Origin: Urbifossiella limnaea
GTDB taxonomy: Bacteria; Planctomycetota; Planctomycetia; Gemmatales; Gemmataceae
Assembly: GCF_007747215.1 (NCBI RefSeq)
Contig: NZ_CP036273.1
Span: forward strand, 7,424,322 to 7,488,321
Reading direction: 5' to 3'
Length of the DNA stretch: 64,000 nucleotides
Positions 1-8,609 of this stretch are shown in pieces (within the stretch, counting starts at the first letter, position 1; every line of letters starts with the position of its first letter). A program made the translations under genes and the position numbers. Under the pieces are notes generated by a model, which was not told the origin of the DNA, did no database searches, and was given only the letters and a program-made list of their open reading frames with translations.

Positions 1-1398
1 CACCCGGTGGCGGCGGCGTTCGCGCGGCTGCCGCAGGCGGAGGTGCGGGTGGAGCGGCTGACGGCGGTGCCGGGCTGCGGCGTGGAGGCGGACGTGGTGG
101 CGAACGGTGTGGCGCGCACGCTGCGGGTCGGGCGGCCGGGGTGGGTGGCGGGGGAGGGCGGGGAAGGGCTTCGTCCGACGTGGTTAACCCCGCACGATGA
201 AAGCCAATTCCACCACCGCGTCGCCGTTTCGGTCGACGGCGAGCTCGCCGCGGTCGCCGTGGTGGCCGAGCGGCTGCGCGACTCCGCCGCCGACGCGCTC
301 GCCGCCTTCGACCGCCTCGCGCTTCCCGTCGAAGTGCTCACCGGCGACACCGCCGCCCGCGCCGCCGCGCTCGGCCTTCCCGCGGCGCATGGCGGCCTCC
401 TCCCCGCCGACAAGCTGGCGCGAATCAACACCTTAGCCGCAGCGGGGCGGCGGCCGCTGATGGTCGGGGACGGCATCAACGACGCCGCCGCGCTGGCCGC
501 GGCGCACGCCGGCGTCGCGCTGGCGTCGGGCACCGACCTGGCGGTCGCGGCCGCGGACGCCACCCTCTACCACGGCGACCTGCGCGTGCTGCCGTGGGCC
601 GTGGAACTGTGCCGGGCCGGCGTCCGCGCGGTGCGGCGCGGGCTCGCCGCGGCGGTCGCGTACAACGCCGTCGGCGTCGCGCTCGCGGCCGCGGGGCTGC
701 TCCACCCCGTCGCCGCGGTGCTGCTGATGGTGCTGTCGAGCGTCACGATGGTGGTGTTCGCCGGGCGCGTCGGCGTGCGGCCGGATTGTGGGGGGAACCG
801 CGAAGTCGTGTGCGGCGTGGGCCGCGGCGTGGTTCACGGCGCCGCGGTGGCGCTGCAGGGGCTGCTGTTCGCGCTGCTGACCGGGGCGACGCCCGCGGTC
901 GCGGGTGCCACGGTGGCCGCGGCAGTGGTGCTCGGCGGGCTGCTGGCGGCGTGGTGGGTGCGGCGGCCGGCGCTGGCGCACGGCGCGGACATGGCGTTCG
1001 GGATGCTCACCGTCGGCAACCTCGGCATGCTCGCGGGCTGGTTCGCCGACGCCGGGTTCGCGCCGCTGGCGTGCGCGCGCTGCTGCACGGGCGCGGAACC
1101 CGGCATGTGGTTCGGCATGCTGGTGGCGGCGAACGCGGCGATGCTGTGGCTCGGCCGGCGGCCGTTGCCGGGCGGCGACCACGCGGCGGCGATGTTCGGC
1201 GGCGGGAACGTCGGCATGCTGGTCGGCATGGCCGCCGGCGGGCGGCTCGCGGCGGCGGCGGAGGTGACGCCGCTGGCGGGGGCCGTGGCGGTGGCGCTGG
1301 CGGGGATGACGGTCGGGATGGTCGGCGGGATGCTCGCGGGGACGTGGCTCGCGGAGCGGCTCGTCGGTGCGGCGCGGCGCCACGCCGCAAGCCGCTGA
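1..1398 (+). CDS. P1B-type metal-transporting ATPase, 3' part, with extra membrane tail
   Basis: The gene is cut by the window edge and is open from base 1. The first codons read HPVAAAF, which fits the His-Pro dipeptide of the nucleotide-binding domain of P1B heavy-metal ATPases. The P-domain follows with LTGDTA and GDGINDAAAL (hinge motif), then a membrane pair containing YNAVGVALAAAG and MVLSSVTMVVFAGR, where a normal P1B pump ends. About 200 further residues follow, with several hydrophobic segments rich in Met and Gly and two related motifs (GNLGMLAG and GNVGMLVG). The CPx metal-site motif and N-terminal metal-binding domains lie outside the window, so Cu, Zn and Cd cannot be separated. 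The family hydrolyses ATP to export metal across the inner membrane. The stop lies 3 bases from the stop of the convergent kinase gene. Confidence 0.85.
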   Translation, partial: HPVAAAFARLPQAEVRVERLTAVPGCGVEADVVANGVARTLRVGRPGWVAGEGGEGLRPTWLTPHDESQFHHRVAVSVDGELAAVAVVAERLRDSAADALAAFDRLALPVEVLTGDTAARAAALGLPAAHGGLLPADKLARINTLAAAGRRPLMVGDGINDAAALAAAHAGVALASGTDLAVAAADATLYHGDLRVLPWAVELCRAGVRAVRRGLAAAVAYNAVGVALAAAGLLHPVAAVLLMVLSSVTMVVFAGRVGVRPDCGGNREVVCGVGRGVVHGAAVALQGLLFALLTGATPAVAGATVAAAVVLGGLLAAWWVRRPALAHGADMAFGMLTVGNLGMLAGWFADAGFAPLACARCCTGAEPGMWFGMLVAANAAMLWLGRRPLPGGDHAAAMFGGGNVGMLVGMAAGGRLAAAAEVTPLAGAVAVALAGMTVGMVGGMLAGTWLAERLVGAARRHAASR

Positions 1399-1401
1399 TC
1401 G

Positions 1402-4400
1402 TCACGCCGGCACCAGGTACGTTCCGGCGAGGCGGTCCTGCGGCGGCCGCGTCGGGAACTTCAGCGCCACCGCCACGTACACCGGCAGGAGCGCCGCCGC
1501 CAGCAGCCACAGCGCCACCGCCGCCCCCGACCGCGCCGGGTGGTACACCTGCACCCACGCCGACGCCGTGAGCAGCCCCGCCACCGGCAGCCACACCAGC
1601 AGCGCCCGCCACGCGCACTGCCGCCGCGACGCCCGCCGGCCGTCGGCCCGCACCACCGCGATGCCGGTCAGCAGCATCGACACGCCGCCGCGGAGCAGCC
1701 CGGCCGTCAGCACCCACACCAGCGGCACCGCGGCCAGCAGCACCCACACCGGCCCCGCCTCGGAGCCCCACGGCGAGGTCACGTCGCCGCGGCCGGCCTT
1801 CTCGGGGGCGGCGGCCCACGCCAGCACCACGCCCATCTCGCGGGCCTCCTCCGCCGGCTGCCGCGACAGGTCCAGCACCACGTCCTCGATCCGGTCCAGC
1901 GCCTTCCGCTGAACCCCGAGGAGTTCCGCGCGGCGGGCGCCGGCCTCGTCGCGCTTGCGGTCGCGCAGCCGCTCCACCCGGCCGGCCGCCCGCGGGTCGT
2001 TCAGCGCCTTCGCCGCCCCGTCGATGCGCCCCAGGTGCGGCGCCTGCGCCGGGTCGCGCAGCGCCGCCAGGGTGCGGTCGGAGATGTCGGCCTGCAGCCC
2101 GGCGAGCGCCGTCACCACCACGCCGACCGCGGCCGCGCTCACGAACATCAGCAACAGCCCGCCGGCCAGCACGGCGGCTTGCAGCGTCAGCTGCGCGGCG
2201 CGGATCGACGGCGTCACCTCCGGCGGGTGGGCGTGCGTCGCGGCCAGGTCGGCGTGAACGGCGTCGAGCGCGCGGTAGCCGCGCGGGTCGAACAGGCGGT
2301 CGAGCACCGGCACCGCGTGCGGCGGAACCGGGGCGCGAACCCCACCCGCGTCGGCGTCGCGCGGGCGGCCTTCGAGCGTCAGCCCGGCCACGGCCCGCAG
2401 CAGCGCGAACGGTGCCCCCCCGGCCGCGGCCGTCACCGGGCCGCCGGGAAAGTCCAGCAGCTGAACGCGGCCGTTCGGCTCCACCCACACCTGATCCAGC
2501 CCCAGCCGCGGCGGCGTGGTGCCGTCGGCGGCGGCGGCGCGGAACTCGTCCACCAGCTGTTCCAGCAGGAACCGCGCGTCGGCCCACGGCAACGGGCGCC
2601 GCGGGTGAATCGTGTCGGCCAGCGGCGCCCCGACCGGGGCGGCGAACGCCGTCCACGCGCAGTCGGCGCCGGCCCACGCCACGCGACCGCTGCCGAGGCG
2701 GCGCAGGCGCGTCGGCCGCGCCGGGTCCGTTCCCACCACGGCGGTCGGCGTCAGCCAGATGACGACGCGGCGGCCGAGCGCTCGGTCTTCCGCGGCCCAC
2801 ACCTCGCCGCCGGCGCCGTCGGCCCACAGCCGGCCGCGGACCGCGTACCCGCCGAGCGTCGCCGGCAGCGGCTGCGACGGGTCCGGCGGCACCAGCGCGT
2901 CCAGCGGGTTCGGCCGGGCCGACACCAGCTTCGGCCGCCGCGAGCGGAACGGCCGCTGTGTCACGTGGCAGCCGCTGACCAGGTCGTGGACGCCGCGGTA
3001 GCCGCCGGGCGAGCGGCGCAACTGCACCGCGAACACGGCCAGCCCCGCGGCAAGCACGGCGAGCCCGACCCACCCGCCGAGCACCTGCCCCGCGGCCGCC
3101 GGGGCGTACATCAGCGCCAGCATCATCGCCCCGAACGTGCCGGCGCGGAGCCACGCCCGGCCGAGGCCGGGCGGCCCCGTGGCGCCGACGCGGCTCACGC
3201 GCAGGCCCAGCAGCGCCTTCCCGAGTGTGCGGCCGAACAGGCCTTCGAGCGTGGCGAAGTACGCCAGCGTCACCGCGTCCTCGACCGGGTCGATCGGCAC
3301 GCCGGCCAGCGCGACGTGGCCCCAGCCGATCAGCTTCCGCAGGATTTCGACCGGCAGCGTCACCAGGAGTGTCAGCAGGATGGCGTCGAGGAGGAAGGCG
3401 CCGATCAGCGCCCGCGGCCGGGCCGGCGTCTGCCGCGCGGGCACCAGGTCGATCAGAGCCTCGCGCAGTTCCTCCAACGACCCCCAGCGGCGGCCCGGGT
3501 CGCGCTCCAGCCCCTTCATCACCACGCGGTCGAGCGCCGCGCTCACGGCCGGGCAGCGGTCGCGGATCGACACGGCGGGCTCGGTCACGGCCTTGGCCAG
3601 CGCCGCGGTGATGCTCTCGTGGTGGTACGGCGCCTCGCCGCACAGCAGGTAGTACAGCGTGGCGCACACCGAGTACACGTCCGAGCCGTAGTCGAGCGGG
3701 TCGCCGCGCAGCTGCTCCGGCGACGCGAACAGCACCGTGCCGAGGAACGCGCCGCTCTGCGTGAGCTGGCGGTCGGAGGAGCCGACGAGCGACTTCGACA
3801 GGCCGAAGTCGCCGACCTTCACCCGGCCGTCGGCGGCGAGGAAGCAGTTCGACGGCTTCACGTCGCGGTGGAGCACGCCGAGGCGGTGCGCCTCGGCGAG
3901 CCCTTCGACCACGTCGAGGATGTGGGCGACGGCCTGGTCCGGCGGGACGGGGCCGCGCTCGTCCACCACGTCCTTGAGGGTGCGGCCGGGCATCAGCTCC
4001 ATGACGATGTACGGCCGCCCCGCGTCGGTGTCGGCGGCGAGGACGAACACGCAGCGCGGGTGGGCCAGCTGGCTGGCGAGGCGGCCCTCCTGGCGGAAGC
4101 GGTCGACGGAGCCGGGGTTGGCGGCGAGGCGGCCGGACAGGAGCTTGACGGCGACGCGGGCGCCGGTGTCGGGCGCCTCGGCCTCGTAGACGGTGCCCAT
4201 GCCGCCGGCGCCGAGGAAGCGGCGGAGGTGGTAGCCGCCGACGACGGCCGGGGGCGGCTCGGGGGCGGGCTCGCCGGTGTCGGAGAACGGCACGAACGAG
4301 CCGGTGACCATGCCGGCGGGGACGGGCGTGTTGGGGTCGGCGGGGCCGGCGGAGAGCTTCTGGCCGCAGTACATGCAGAACGCGGGCGGGCCGCCGGGGT

Positions 4401-4446
4401 CGGCGGTGGACAGCGTTCGCCGACAGCGGGTGCAGGTGATGGTCAC
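1402..4446 (-). CDS. Ser/Thr protein kinase with zinc ribbon, RDD membrane domains and a second degenerate kinase domain
   Basis: The protein is about 1014 aa from the GTG at 4446, which has a GGAGG about 10 bases upstream; an open frame without such support extends to 4554. In order it has a zinc ribbon (CTRC and CMYC, residues 5-27) and a complete Hanks-type kinase: GAGGMG near 79, Lys in VAVKLL near 101, HRDVKPSN with catalytic Asp near 195, DFG near 213. Next come an RDD-like membrane domain (RALIGAFLLDAILL), a second kinase-like region beginning GGYAVRGRL that has no HRD motif and reads LLDF in place of DFG, and a second RDD-like membrane region. It is probably a membrane-anchored signalling kinase whose second kinase unit is catalytically dead and regulatory. 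The substrate is unknown. Confidence 0.85.
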   Translation of the reverse strand: MTITCTRCRRTLSTADPGGPPAFCMYCGQKLSAGPADPNTPVPAGMVTGSFVPFSDTGEPAPEPPPAVVGGYHLRRFLGAGGMGTVYEAEAPDTGARVAVKLLSGRLAANPGSVDRFRQEGRLASQLAHPRCVFVLAADTDAGRPYIVMELMPGRTLKDVVDERGPVPPDQAVAHILDVVEGLAEAHRLGVLHRDVKPSNCFLAADGRVKVGDFGLSKSLVGSSDRQLTQSGAFLGTVLFASPEQLRGDPLDYGSDVYSVCATLYYLLCGEAPYHHESITAALAKAVTEPAVSIRDRCPAVSAALDRVVMKGLERDPGRRWGSLEELREALIDLVPARQTPARPRALIGAFLLDAILLTLLVTLPVEILRKLIGWGHVALAGVPIDPVEDAVTLAYFATLEGLFGRTLGKALLGLRVSRVGATGPPGLGRAWLRAGTFGAMMLALMYAPAAAGQVLGGWVGLAVLAAGLAVFAVQLRRSPGGYRGVHDLVSGCHVTQRPFRSRRPKLVSARPNPLDALVPPDPSQPLPATLGGYAVRGRLWADGAGGEVWAAEDRALGRRVVIWLTPTAVVGTDPARPTRLRRLGSGRVAWAGADCAWTAFAAPVGAPLADTIHPRRPLPWADARFLLEQLVDEFRAAAADGTTPPRLGLDQVWVEPNGRVQLLDFPGGPVTAAAGGAPFALLRAVAGLTLEGRPRDADAGGVRAPVPPHAVPVLDRLFDPRGYRALDAVHADLAATHAHPPEVTPSIRAAQLTLQAAVLAGGLLLMFVSAAAVGVVVTALAGLQADISDRTLAALRDPAQAPHLGRIDGAAKALNDPRAAGRVERLRDRKRDEAGARRAELLGVQRKALDRIEDVVLDLSRQPAEEAREMGVVLAWAAAPEKAGRGDVTSPWGSEAGPVWVLLAAVPLVWVLTAGLLRGGVSMLLTGIAVVRADGRRASRRQCAWRALLVWLPVAGLLTASAWVQVYHPARSGAAVALWLLAAALLPVYVAVALKFPTRPPQDRLAGTYLVPA

Positions 4447-4598
4447 CGCCGGGTGGCCTCCGACCGGTGGGCGAAGGGGGGTTCGCCGCCGGGCGTGGGA
4501 GATTATCGGGACGGCGGGCCGGAACGCAAGCAGCGTTGCGCAACCCGGGCGCAACGAGCCGTTTGACCGTGCCTCACAGGGCGGCTAAGGTGTCTGGC

Positions 4599-5492
4599 GT
4601 GTCCAAGCCGTTCGACACCATTCTGAAGACGTTGATCGTCGGCCACCTCGGCGAGTGGACGGCGTACCTCGCCGCCCGCGCCGGGCTGCCGGTCGGCCCG
4701 GCCGAGCCGCTCGACACCGACCTGTCGGCCACCCTCCAGGCTGACCGGCTGTTCCGCGTCCGCGCCGACCCGCCGTTCGTCCTCCACCTCGAACTCGAAT
4801 CGACCGGTCGCCTCGGCATCCCGACCGAGTTGCTGCGGTACAGCGTCGCCGCGCTCGGGGCCGTCGGCCTGCCCGTTCACTCCGTACTGGTGCTGCTGCG
4901 GCCGAAGGCCACCGCCACCGACCTGACGGGGGTGCTGGACGTGCCGGGGGCCGACGGCCGGCCGTACCTGACGTTCCGCTACACCGTCGTCCGCGTCTGG
5001 CAGGAGTCGGTGGCGTCGTTTCTCGCCGCCGGCCCCGGCCTGGCGCCGCTGGCCGTACTGACGAACGAGGCCGCCGGGAATCTGGAGGCGGCGGTCGAGC
5101 GGTTCCGCGACCGGCTCACCGAGCCCGACGTGCCGCCGCACCTGGCGAAGGCGCTGTTCGGTTCGAGTTTCATCCTGTGCGGCATGCGGTATGATGAGGC
5201 ACGGGTCGAGGCCATCTACGAGAGGCTGAGCATGACGCTGGAAGACTCGACGACGTACCAGCTGATCTTGAAGCGTGGCGAGGCGCGCGGCGAGGCGCGG
5301 GGGAAGGCGGTGGGGGAAGCCACGGGCCGAGTCGCCGAGGCCCGCGGCATCCTCGCCCGGCTCGGCACCAAGAAGTTCGGCACCCCACCCCCGGCCGCCC
5401 TGGACGCCATCGCGGACCGCGAACGGCTCGAACGGATCGCCGAGCGCCTCCTCGACGCCGCCGGGTGGGACGACCTCCTCGGCACGCCGTAG
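4599..5492 (+). CDS. Rpn-like PD-(D/E)XK family putative nuclease
   Basis: The protein is 297 aa from the GTG at 4599 (MSKPFDTILKTLI), with AAGG at a suitable distance; the frame is open further upstream to 4467, but that part is low complexity and overlaps the divergent kinase promoter region. The core PFVLHLELESTGR followed by a helix with ELLRYS fits the E-x-(E/K) strand and helix of PD-(D/E)XK enzymes of the Rpn/DUF4351-like group, which is expanded in Gemmataceae and cyanobacteria. The C-terminal part has a short charged repeat (RGEARGEARGKAVGEA) and a helical tail. Family members are linked to recombination-promoting DNA cleavage; the role here is not known. It is a single gene between two unrelated neighbours. 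Confidence 0.7.
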   Translation: MSKPFDTILKTLIVGHLGEWTAYLAARAGLPVGPAEPLDTDLSATLQADRLFRVRADPPFVLHLELESTGRLGIPTELLRYSVAALGAVGLPVHSVLVLLRPKATATDLTGVLDVPGADGRPYLTFRYTVVRVWQESVASFLAAGPGLAPLAVLTNEAAGNLEAAVERFRDRLTEPDVPPHLAKALFGSSFILCGMRYDEARVEAIYERLSMTLEDSTTYQLILKRGEARGEARGKAVGEATGRVAEARGILARLGTKKFGTPPPAALDAIADRERLERIAERLLDAAGWDDLLGTP

Positions 5493-5559
5493 CGCTTCAC
5501 CCCGGGCCGCGGGGCGGGTATAACAGAACGTATCCCGCCTCCCGCACCGGCACCTCCGA

Positions 5560-7017
5560 ATGCACGACTTCCCCTGCCGCCGGTCCACCCGACCACTCAC
5601 CCGCCGCGACCTCCTCGTCCGATCCGCCAACGGGTTCGGCGGCGCCGCCCTGGCCACGATGCTCGCCGACGACGAGGCGCGGGCGCAGACTCCGGGGGCT
5701 AACGCCCCCGGCTCGGGGCGCGCGCCCGACCCGTTCGCGCCGAAGAAGCCGCACTTCGACCCCAAGGCCACCAGCGTTATCTTCCTGTTCATGGACGGCG
5801 GCCCGTCGCAGGTGGACACGTTCGACCCCAAGCCGGCGCTGGAGAAGTACCACGGCCGCCCCTTCCCGGCGCGGGTCGAGCCGACGCAGTTCAACAACGT
5901 CGGCGCCACCCTGATGAGCCCGTGGAAGTTCAAGCAATACGGCCGGAGCGGCCTGCCGGTGAGCGACCTGTTCCCGCACGTCGGGGCGTGCGCCGACGAC
6001 CTGGCGGTGATCCGCTCCGTCACGTCGAACTTCTCCGAGCACACGAACGCCAACTACTTCATCCACAGCGGCAGCGGCCTCCAGGGGCGGCCGAGCGTCG
6101 GCAGCTGGGTGACCTACGGCCTCGGCAGCGAGTGCCGCGACCTGCCGGGGTTCGTCGTCCTCGGCAGCGGCATGATCCCGCCCGGCGGCGTGGACTGCTT
6201 CGGCAGCGGCTTCCTCCCGGCGTCGTACCAGGGCTCGCTGTTCCGCCACGGGTCGCAGCCGGTCGCCGACCTGACGCCGCCGGGCGGCGCCAGCCCGCGC
6301 AGCCGGGCCGCCCAGCGCGACCTCATCCGCACCCTCGACGCCCGCAGCCGCGAGCGGTTCGGCAACGCCGACGCCGTCGAGGCCGCCATCGCCAACTACG
6401 AGCTGGCGTTCCGCATGCAGACGGCCGTGCCCGAGCTCGCCGACCTGAGCCGCGAGACGGACGAGACGAAGAAGCTGTACGGCCTCGACGACCCGAAGAC
6501 CGAGGTGTTCGGCCGGCAGTGCCTGCTCGCTCGCCGGCTCGTCGAGCGCGGCGTGCGGTTCACGGAACTGTTGTGCCAGACCCTTGGCTTCGACCGCTGG
6601 GACCAGCACGGCAGCCTGAAGGCCGGGCACGAGGCCAACGCGAAGGCGGTGGACAAGCCGATCGCCGGGCTGCTGACGGACCTGAAGCGGCGCGGCCTGC
6701 TCGACCGGACGCTGGTGCTGTGGGGCGGCGAGTTCGGCCGCACGCCCGTCGCGCAGGGCTCCGACGGCCGCGACCACAACCCGTTCGGGTTTACGATGTG
6801 GCTGGCCGGCGGCGGCGCGAAGGGCGGCACCGCGTTCGGCGCGACCGACGAGTTCGGCTACCACGCGGTGCAGGACAAGGTGCAGGTCCACGACATCCAC
6901 GCGACGCTGTTGCACCTGCTGGGCTTCGACCACACGAAGCTGACGCACCGGTTCGGCGGCCGCGACATGCGGCTGACCGACGTGCACGGCGAAGTGATTC
7001 GGGGCGTGTTGAAATGA
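5560..7017 (+). CDS. DUF1501 family exported protein
   Basis: The protein is 485 aa, with a twin-arginine type leader (LTRRDLLVRSANGFGGAAL) followed by the DUF1501 domain, a fold related to sulfatases and alkaline phosphatases. Typical blocks are visible: FLFMDGGPSQVDTFDPKP, LARRLVERGVRFTEL, WGGEFGRTP, GRDHNP and DIHATLLHLLGFDH. The catalytic role of the family is not established. It is usually co-transcribed with a cytochrome-like DUF1549/DUF1553 partner, but none is adjacent here. The linker just after the leader is encoded by a GC-rich hairpin also found between other genes (see 5689-5716). A strong inverted repeat follows the stop. Confidence 0.9.
   Translation: MHDFPCRRSTRPLTRRDLLVRSANGFGGAALATMLADDEARAQTPGANAPGSGRAPDPFAPKKPHFDPKATSVIFLFMDGGPSQVDTFDPKPALEKYHGRPFPARVEPTQFNNVGATLMSPWKFKQYGRSGLPVSDLFPHVGACADDLAVIRSVTSNFSEHTNANYFIHSGSGLQGRPSVGSWVTYGLGSECRDLPGFVVLGSGMIPPGGVDCFGSGFLPASYQGSLFRHGSQPVADLTPPGGASPRSRAAQRDLIRTLDARSRERFGNADAVEAAIANYELAFRMQTAVPELADLSRETDETKKLYGLDDPKTEVFGRQCLLARRLVERGVRFTELLCQTLGFDRWDQHGSLKAGHEANAKAVDKPIAGLLTDLKRRGLLDRTLVLWGGEFGRTPVAQGSDGRDHNPFGFTMWLAGGGAKGGTAFGATDEFGYHAVQDKVQVHDIHATLLHLLGFDHTKLTHRFGGRDMRLTDVHGEVIRGVLK
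5689..5716. repeat. GC-rich hairpin repeat inside the DUF1501 coding sequence
   Basis: The stem CCGGGGGC / GCCCCCGG around a TAA-containing loop encodes about ten residues (TPGANAPGSG) of the linker after the leader peptide. Nearly the same hairpin lies in non-coding DNA at 37412-37437 and 37468-37492, and a close relative at 20490-20516. It is therefore a dispersed repeat that has been accommodated in a reading frame. Confidence 0.7.
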
Positions 7018-7021
7018 CTTC

Positions 7022-7092
7022 GGAAATGACGAATGACGAATGACGAATGACGGAACCCCGTCAGATTCTGTCATTCGTCATTCGTCATTTCC
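7022..7092. terminator. Bidirectional inverted repeat between convergent genes
   Basis: A left arm built from iterated GAATGAC units (7022-7044) is a perfect inverted complement of 7070-7092, giving a 23-bp stem. It sits between the DUF1501 stop and the stop of the convergent lipoprotein gene, so a two-way terminator is likely. The iterated heptamer also suggests a dispersed repeat. Confidence 0.65.
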
Positions 7093-7346
7093 TAGAAGCC
7101 CGGCCCGCCCATGCCGCCGCCCGGCCCGCCCATCTGTCGGCCGAGCAGCGCCTTGTCGTCGGCGCTCTTCGCCGGCCGCTTCTTGTACTGCGCCGTCGGC
7201 GGGTTGTTGAACCGGGCCTCGTCGGCCGGGAGGACGACCTCCTCCTTCGGCTTGAACATGAGCCCGTGCTTGTCGTGGTGGCAGCCGGCCGACGCCGCGA
7301 CGAGCGCGACCGCGAGCCCGAACGCTGCCGGCAGCTTGCCCCGCAT
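7092..7346 (-). CDS. Small lipoprotein, unknown function
   Basis: The protein is 84 aa from the ATG at 7346. A short hydrophobic signal ends in the lipobox ASAGC followed by HHDKH, so the mature protein would be a small lipid-anchored protein with a His-rich start. The body carries VVLPADEARFNNPPTAQYKKRP and ends in a Gly-Met tail (QMGGPGGGMGGPGF). Small lipoproteins of this build are common in Gemmataceae and have no assigned role. The in-frame extension upstream of the ATG lacks any signal and was not used. Confidence 0.7.
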   Translation of the reverse strand: MRGKLPAAFGLAVALVAASAGCHHDKHGLMFKPKEEVVLPADEARFNNPPTAQYKKRPAKSADDKALLGRQMGGPGGGMGGPGF

Positions 7347-7461
7347 GTGGTTCCCCGACGTCCGTTCCGCTGTGTGGAAGCGGGGGCCGTATACCACCGC
7401 CGCCGCCGGGTGCAAGCCGAACCCGATTACTGCGGACGACCGAGCAACGCCGCGGGCGGCG

Positions 7462-7803
7462 TCAGTGGCCGCCGAGCTTCTTCAGGTCGTCGAGGTTGGC
7501 CTGGCAGTACGGGCAGCCGACCACGGTGAGGTGGAACGTGACGTAGTCGTGCAGGTCGGGGTCGCCGGCGCCGAGGAGGTAGCCGCCGAGCTGGTCGCGG
7601 CCGGGGCAGCTGACGCGCTCGCGCCGCCAGATCGCGCCGACGGTGTGCTCGCCGCGGTCCTCCTCCTCGCGCACCTCGTCGAGGACGCGGCGCACCTCGG
7701 CGGACGCGCGCACGGCCCGCTCGACGGCCGCCAGCTCGGCCTCGGGCAGGGCGTCGTGCAGGTAGTCCCGCAGCATCTGCCGGGTCACGTCGGACGGCTG
7801 CAT
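7462..7803 (-). CDS. Small putative zinc-finger protein (anti-sigma-factor-like)
   Basis: The protein is 113 aa. The N-terminal half is helical and acidic (LRDYLHDALPEAELAAVERAVR). The C-terminal half has a Cys in VSCPGRD followed by H-x-T-V-V-G-C-P-Y-C, a His-Cys-x2-Cys arrangement like the zinc-binding motif of ZAS anti-sigma factors. It has no transmembrane segment and no adjacent sigma factor, so an anti-sigma role is only a possibility. It lies upstream of the lipoprotein gene on the same strand, with a gap of about 115 bases. Confidence 0.65.
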   Translation of the reverse strand: MQPSDVTRQMLRDYLHDALPEAELAAVERAVRASAEVRRVLDEVREEEDRGEHTVGAIWRRERVSCPGRDQLGGYLLGAGDPDLHDYVTFHLTVVGCPYCQANLDDLKKLGGH

Positions 7804-7836
7804 GACAGTCTTCGGGAGTTGGGAGCCTCTGGGAGT

Positions 7837-8376
7837 CTACTCCCGCGGCTCGACCCGCCAAGTCAGCGGCGTCGTGCGCGACATCGCCGACAGGCCCAGG
7901 AGCGTGTCGCGGGCGTCGGCCGGCAGCAGCGGGGCCACGCCCTGCACCACCCCGGCGACCCGCCGCAGTAGCGGGCGGTTCTCCGGGATCGGCAGGTCCG
8001 CCTTCTGCAAGCCGCTGACCGTGATGACGGCACCGCCCGGCCCGGCCTTGTCGCGCAGCTCCGTCCGCAGGGCGGGAATCTGCGACCCGGCCACGAACGC
8101 AATCAGCTCCAGCTTGCCGGCCGTGGCGTCGTCCGGCGTCTCGCCGGCACGCATGTTCTTCGCCCGGTCGCGGAGCAGCGCCGCGGCCTGCTTCTCGTCG
8201 GTGCTCTCCAGCAAGTCGCGGAACTGCTCGACGCCGCGGCGGCTCAGGGTGATGCGGTAGCCGTTCGGGAGCGGCGCGAGTTCCACGAGGGGGGCCACGA
8301 GTCGGGGCGGCGGGGCGACCTCCGGCCGTGCGTCCGGATCGGCCAGGGCGAGCGCGATGGTAAGGGTTGCGAGCAT
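7837..8376 (-). CDS. Exported protein of unknown function
   Basis: The protein is 179 aa from the ATG at 8376, which begins a short signal peptide (MLATLTIALALADP). The rest is soluble, with alternating helices and strands (ELAPLPNGYRITLSRRGVEQF, LELIAFVAGSQIPALRTELR). No family was recognised. It is the first gene of a minus-strand run with the zinc-finger protein (33-base gap), so the two may be co-transcribed. Confidence 0.6.
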   Translation of the reverse strand: MLATLTIALALADPDARPEVAPPPRLVAPLVELAPLPNGYRITLSRRGVEQFRDLLESTDEKQAAALLRDRAKNMRAGETPDDATAGKLELIAFVAGSQIPALRTELRDKAGPGGAVITVSGLQKADLPIPENRPLLRRVAGVVQGVAPLLPADARDTLLGLSAMSRTTPLTWRVEPRE

Positions 8377-8609
8377 CGTCCGGCCTCCGCCGAGGGTCGT
8401 GGCGCTTCCCGGGCTTAACAAAACGCCAATTGTCCAATCGCGGCGCCGGGAAAACCGACCCCGCGGCGGTATTTTATGCTAGAGTTTCGGGTTTGTCGCA
8501 TTTACAGGGGCGGTAGCGGTTGGTACAAATCGAGGTGTTGGGAGCATTGCCCCGGTCGCGCCGTCGCCCCCCCGCCTGCGCGGCCGTCATTCAGCCCCGA
8601 GCCGCCCAT

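Noticed and set aside
1540-4566. Long plus-strand open frame of about 1000 codons
   Set aside because: It is the complement of the kinase/RDD gene. The translation is Arg/His/Gln-rich low complexity, as expected from antisense of very GC-rich coding DNA. Similar shadows opposite 14437-16578, 29183-31279, 46787-49315 and 59992-63825 were left out for the same reason.
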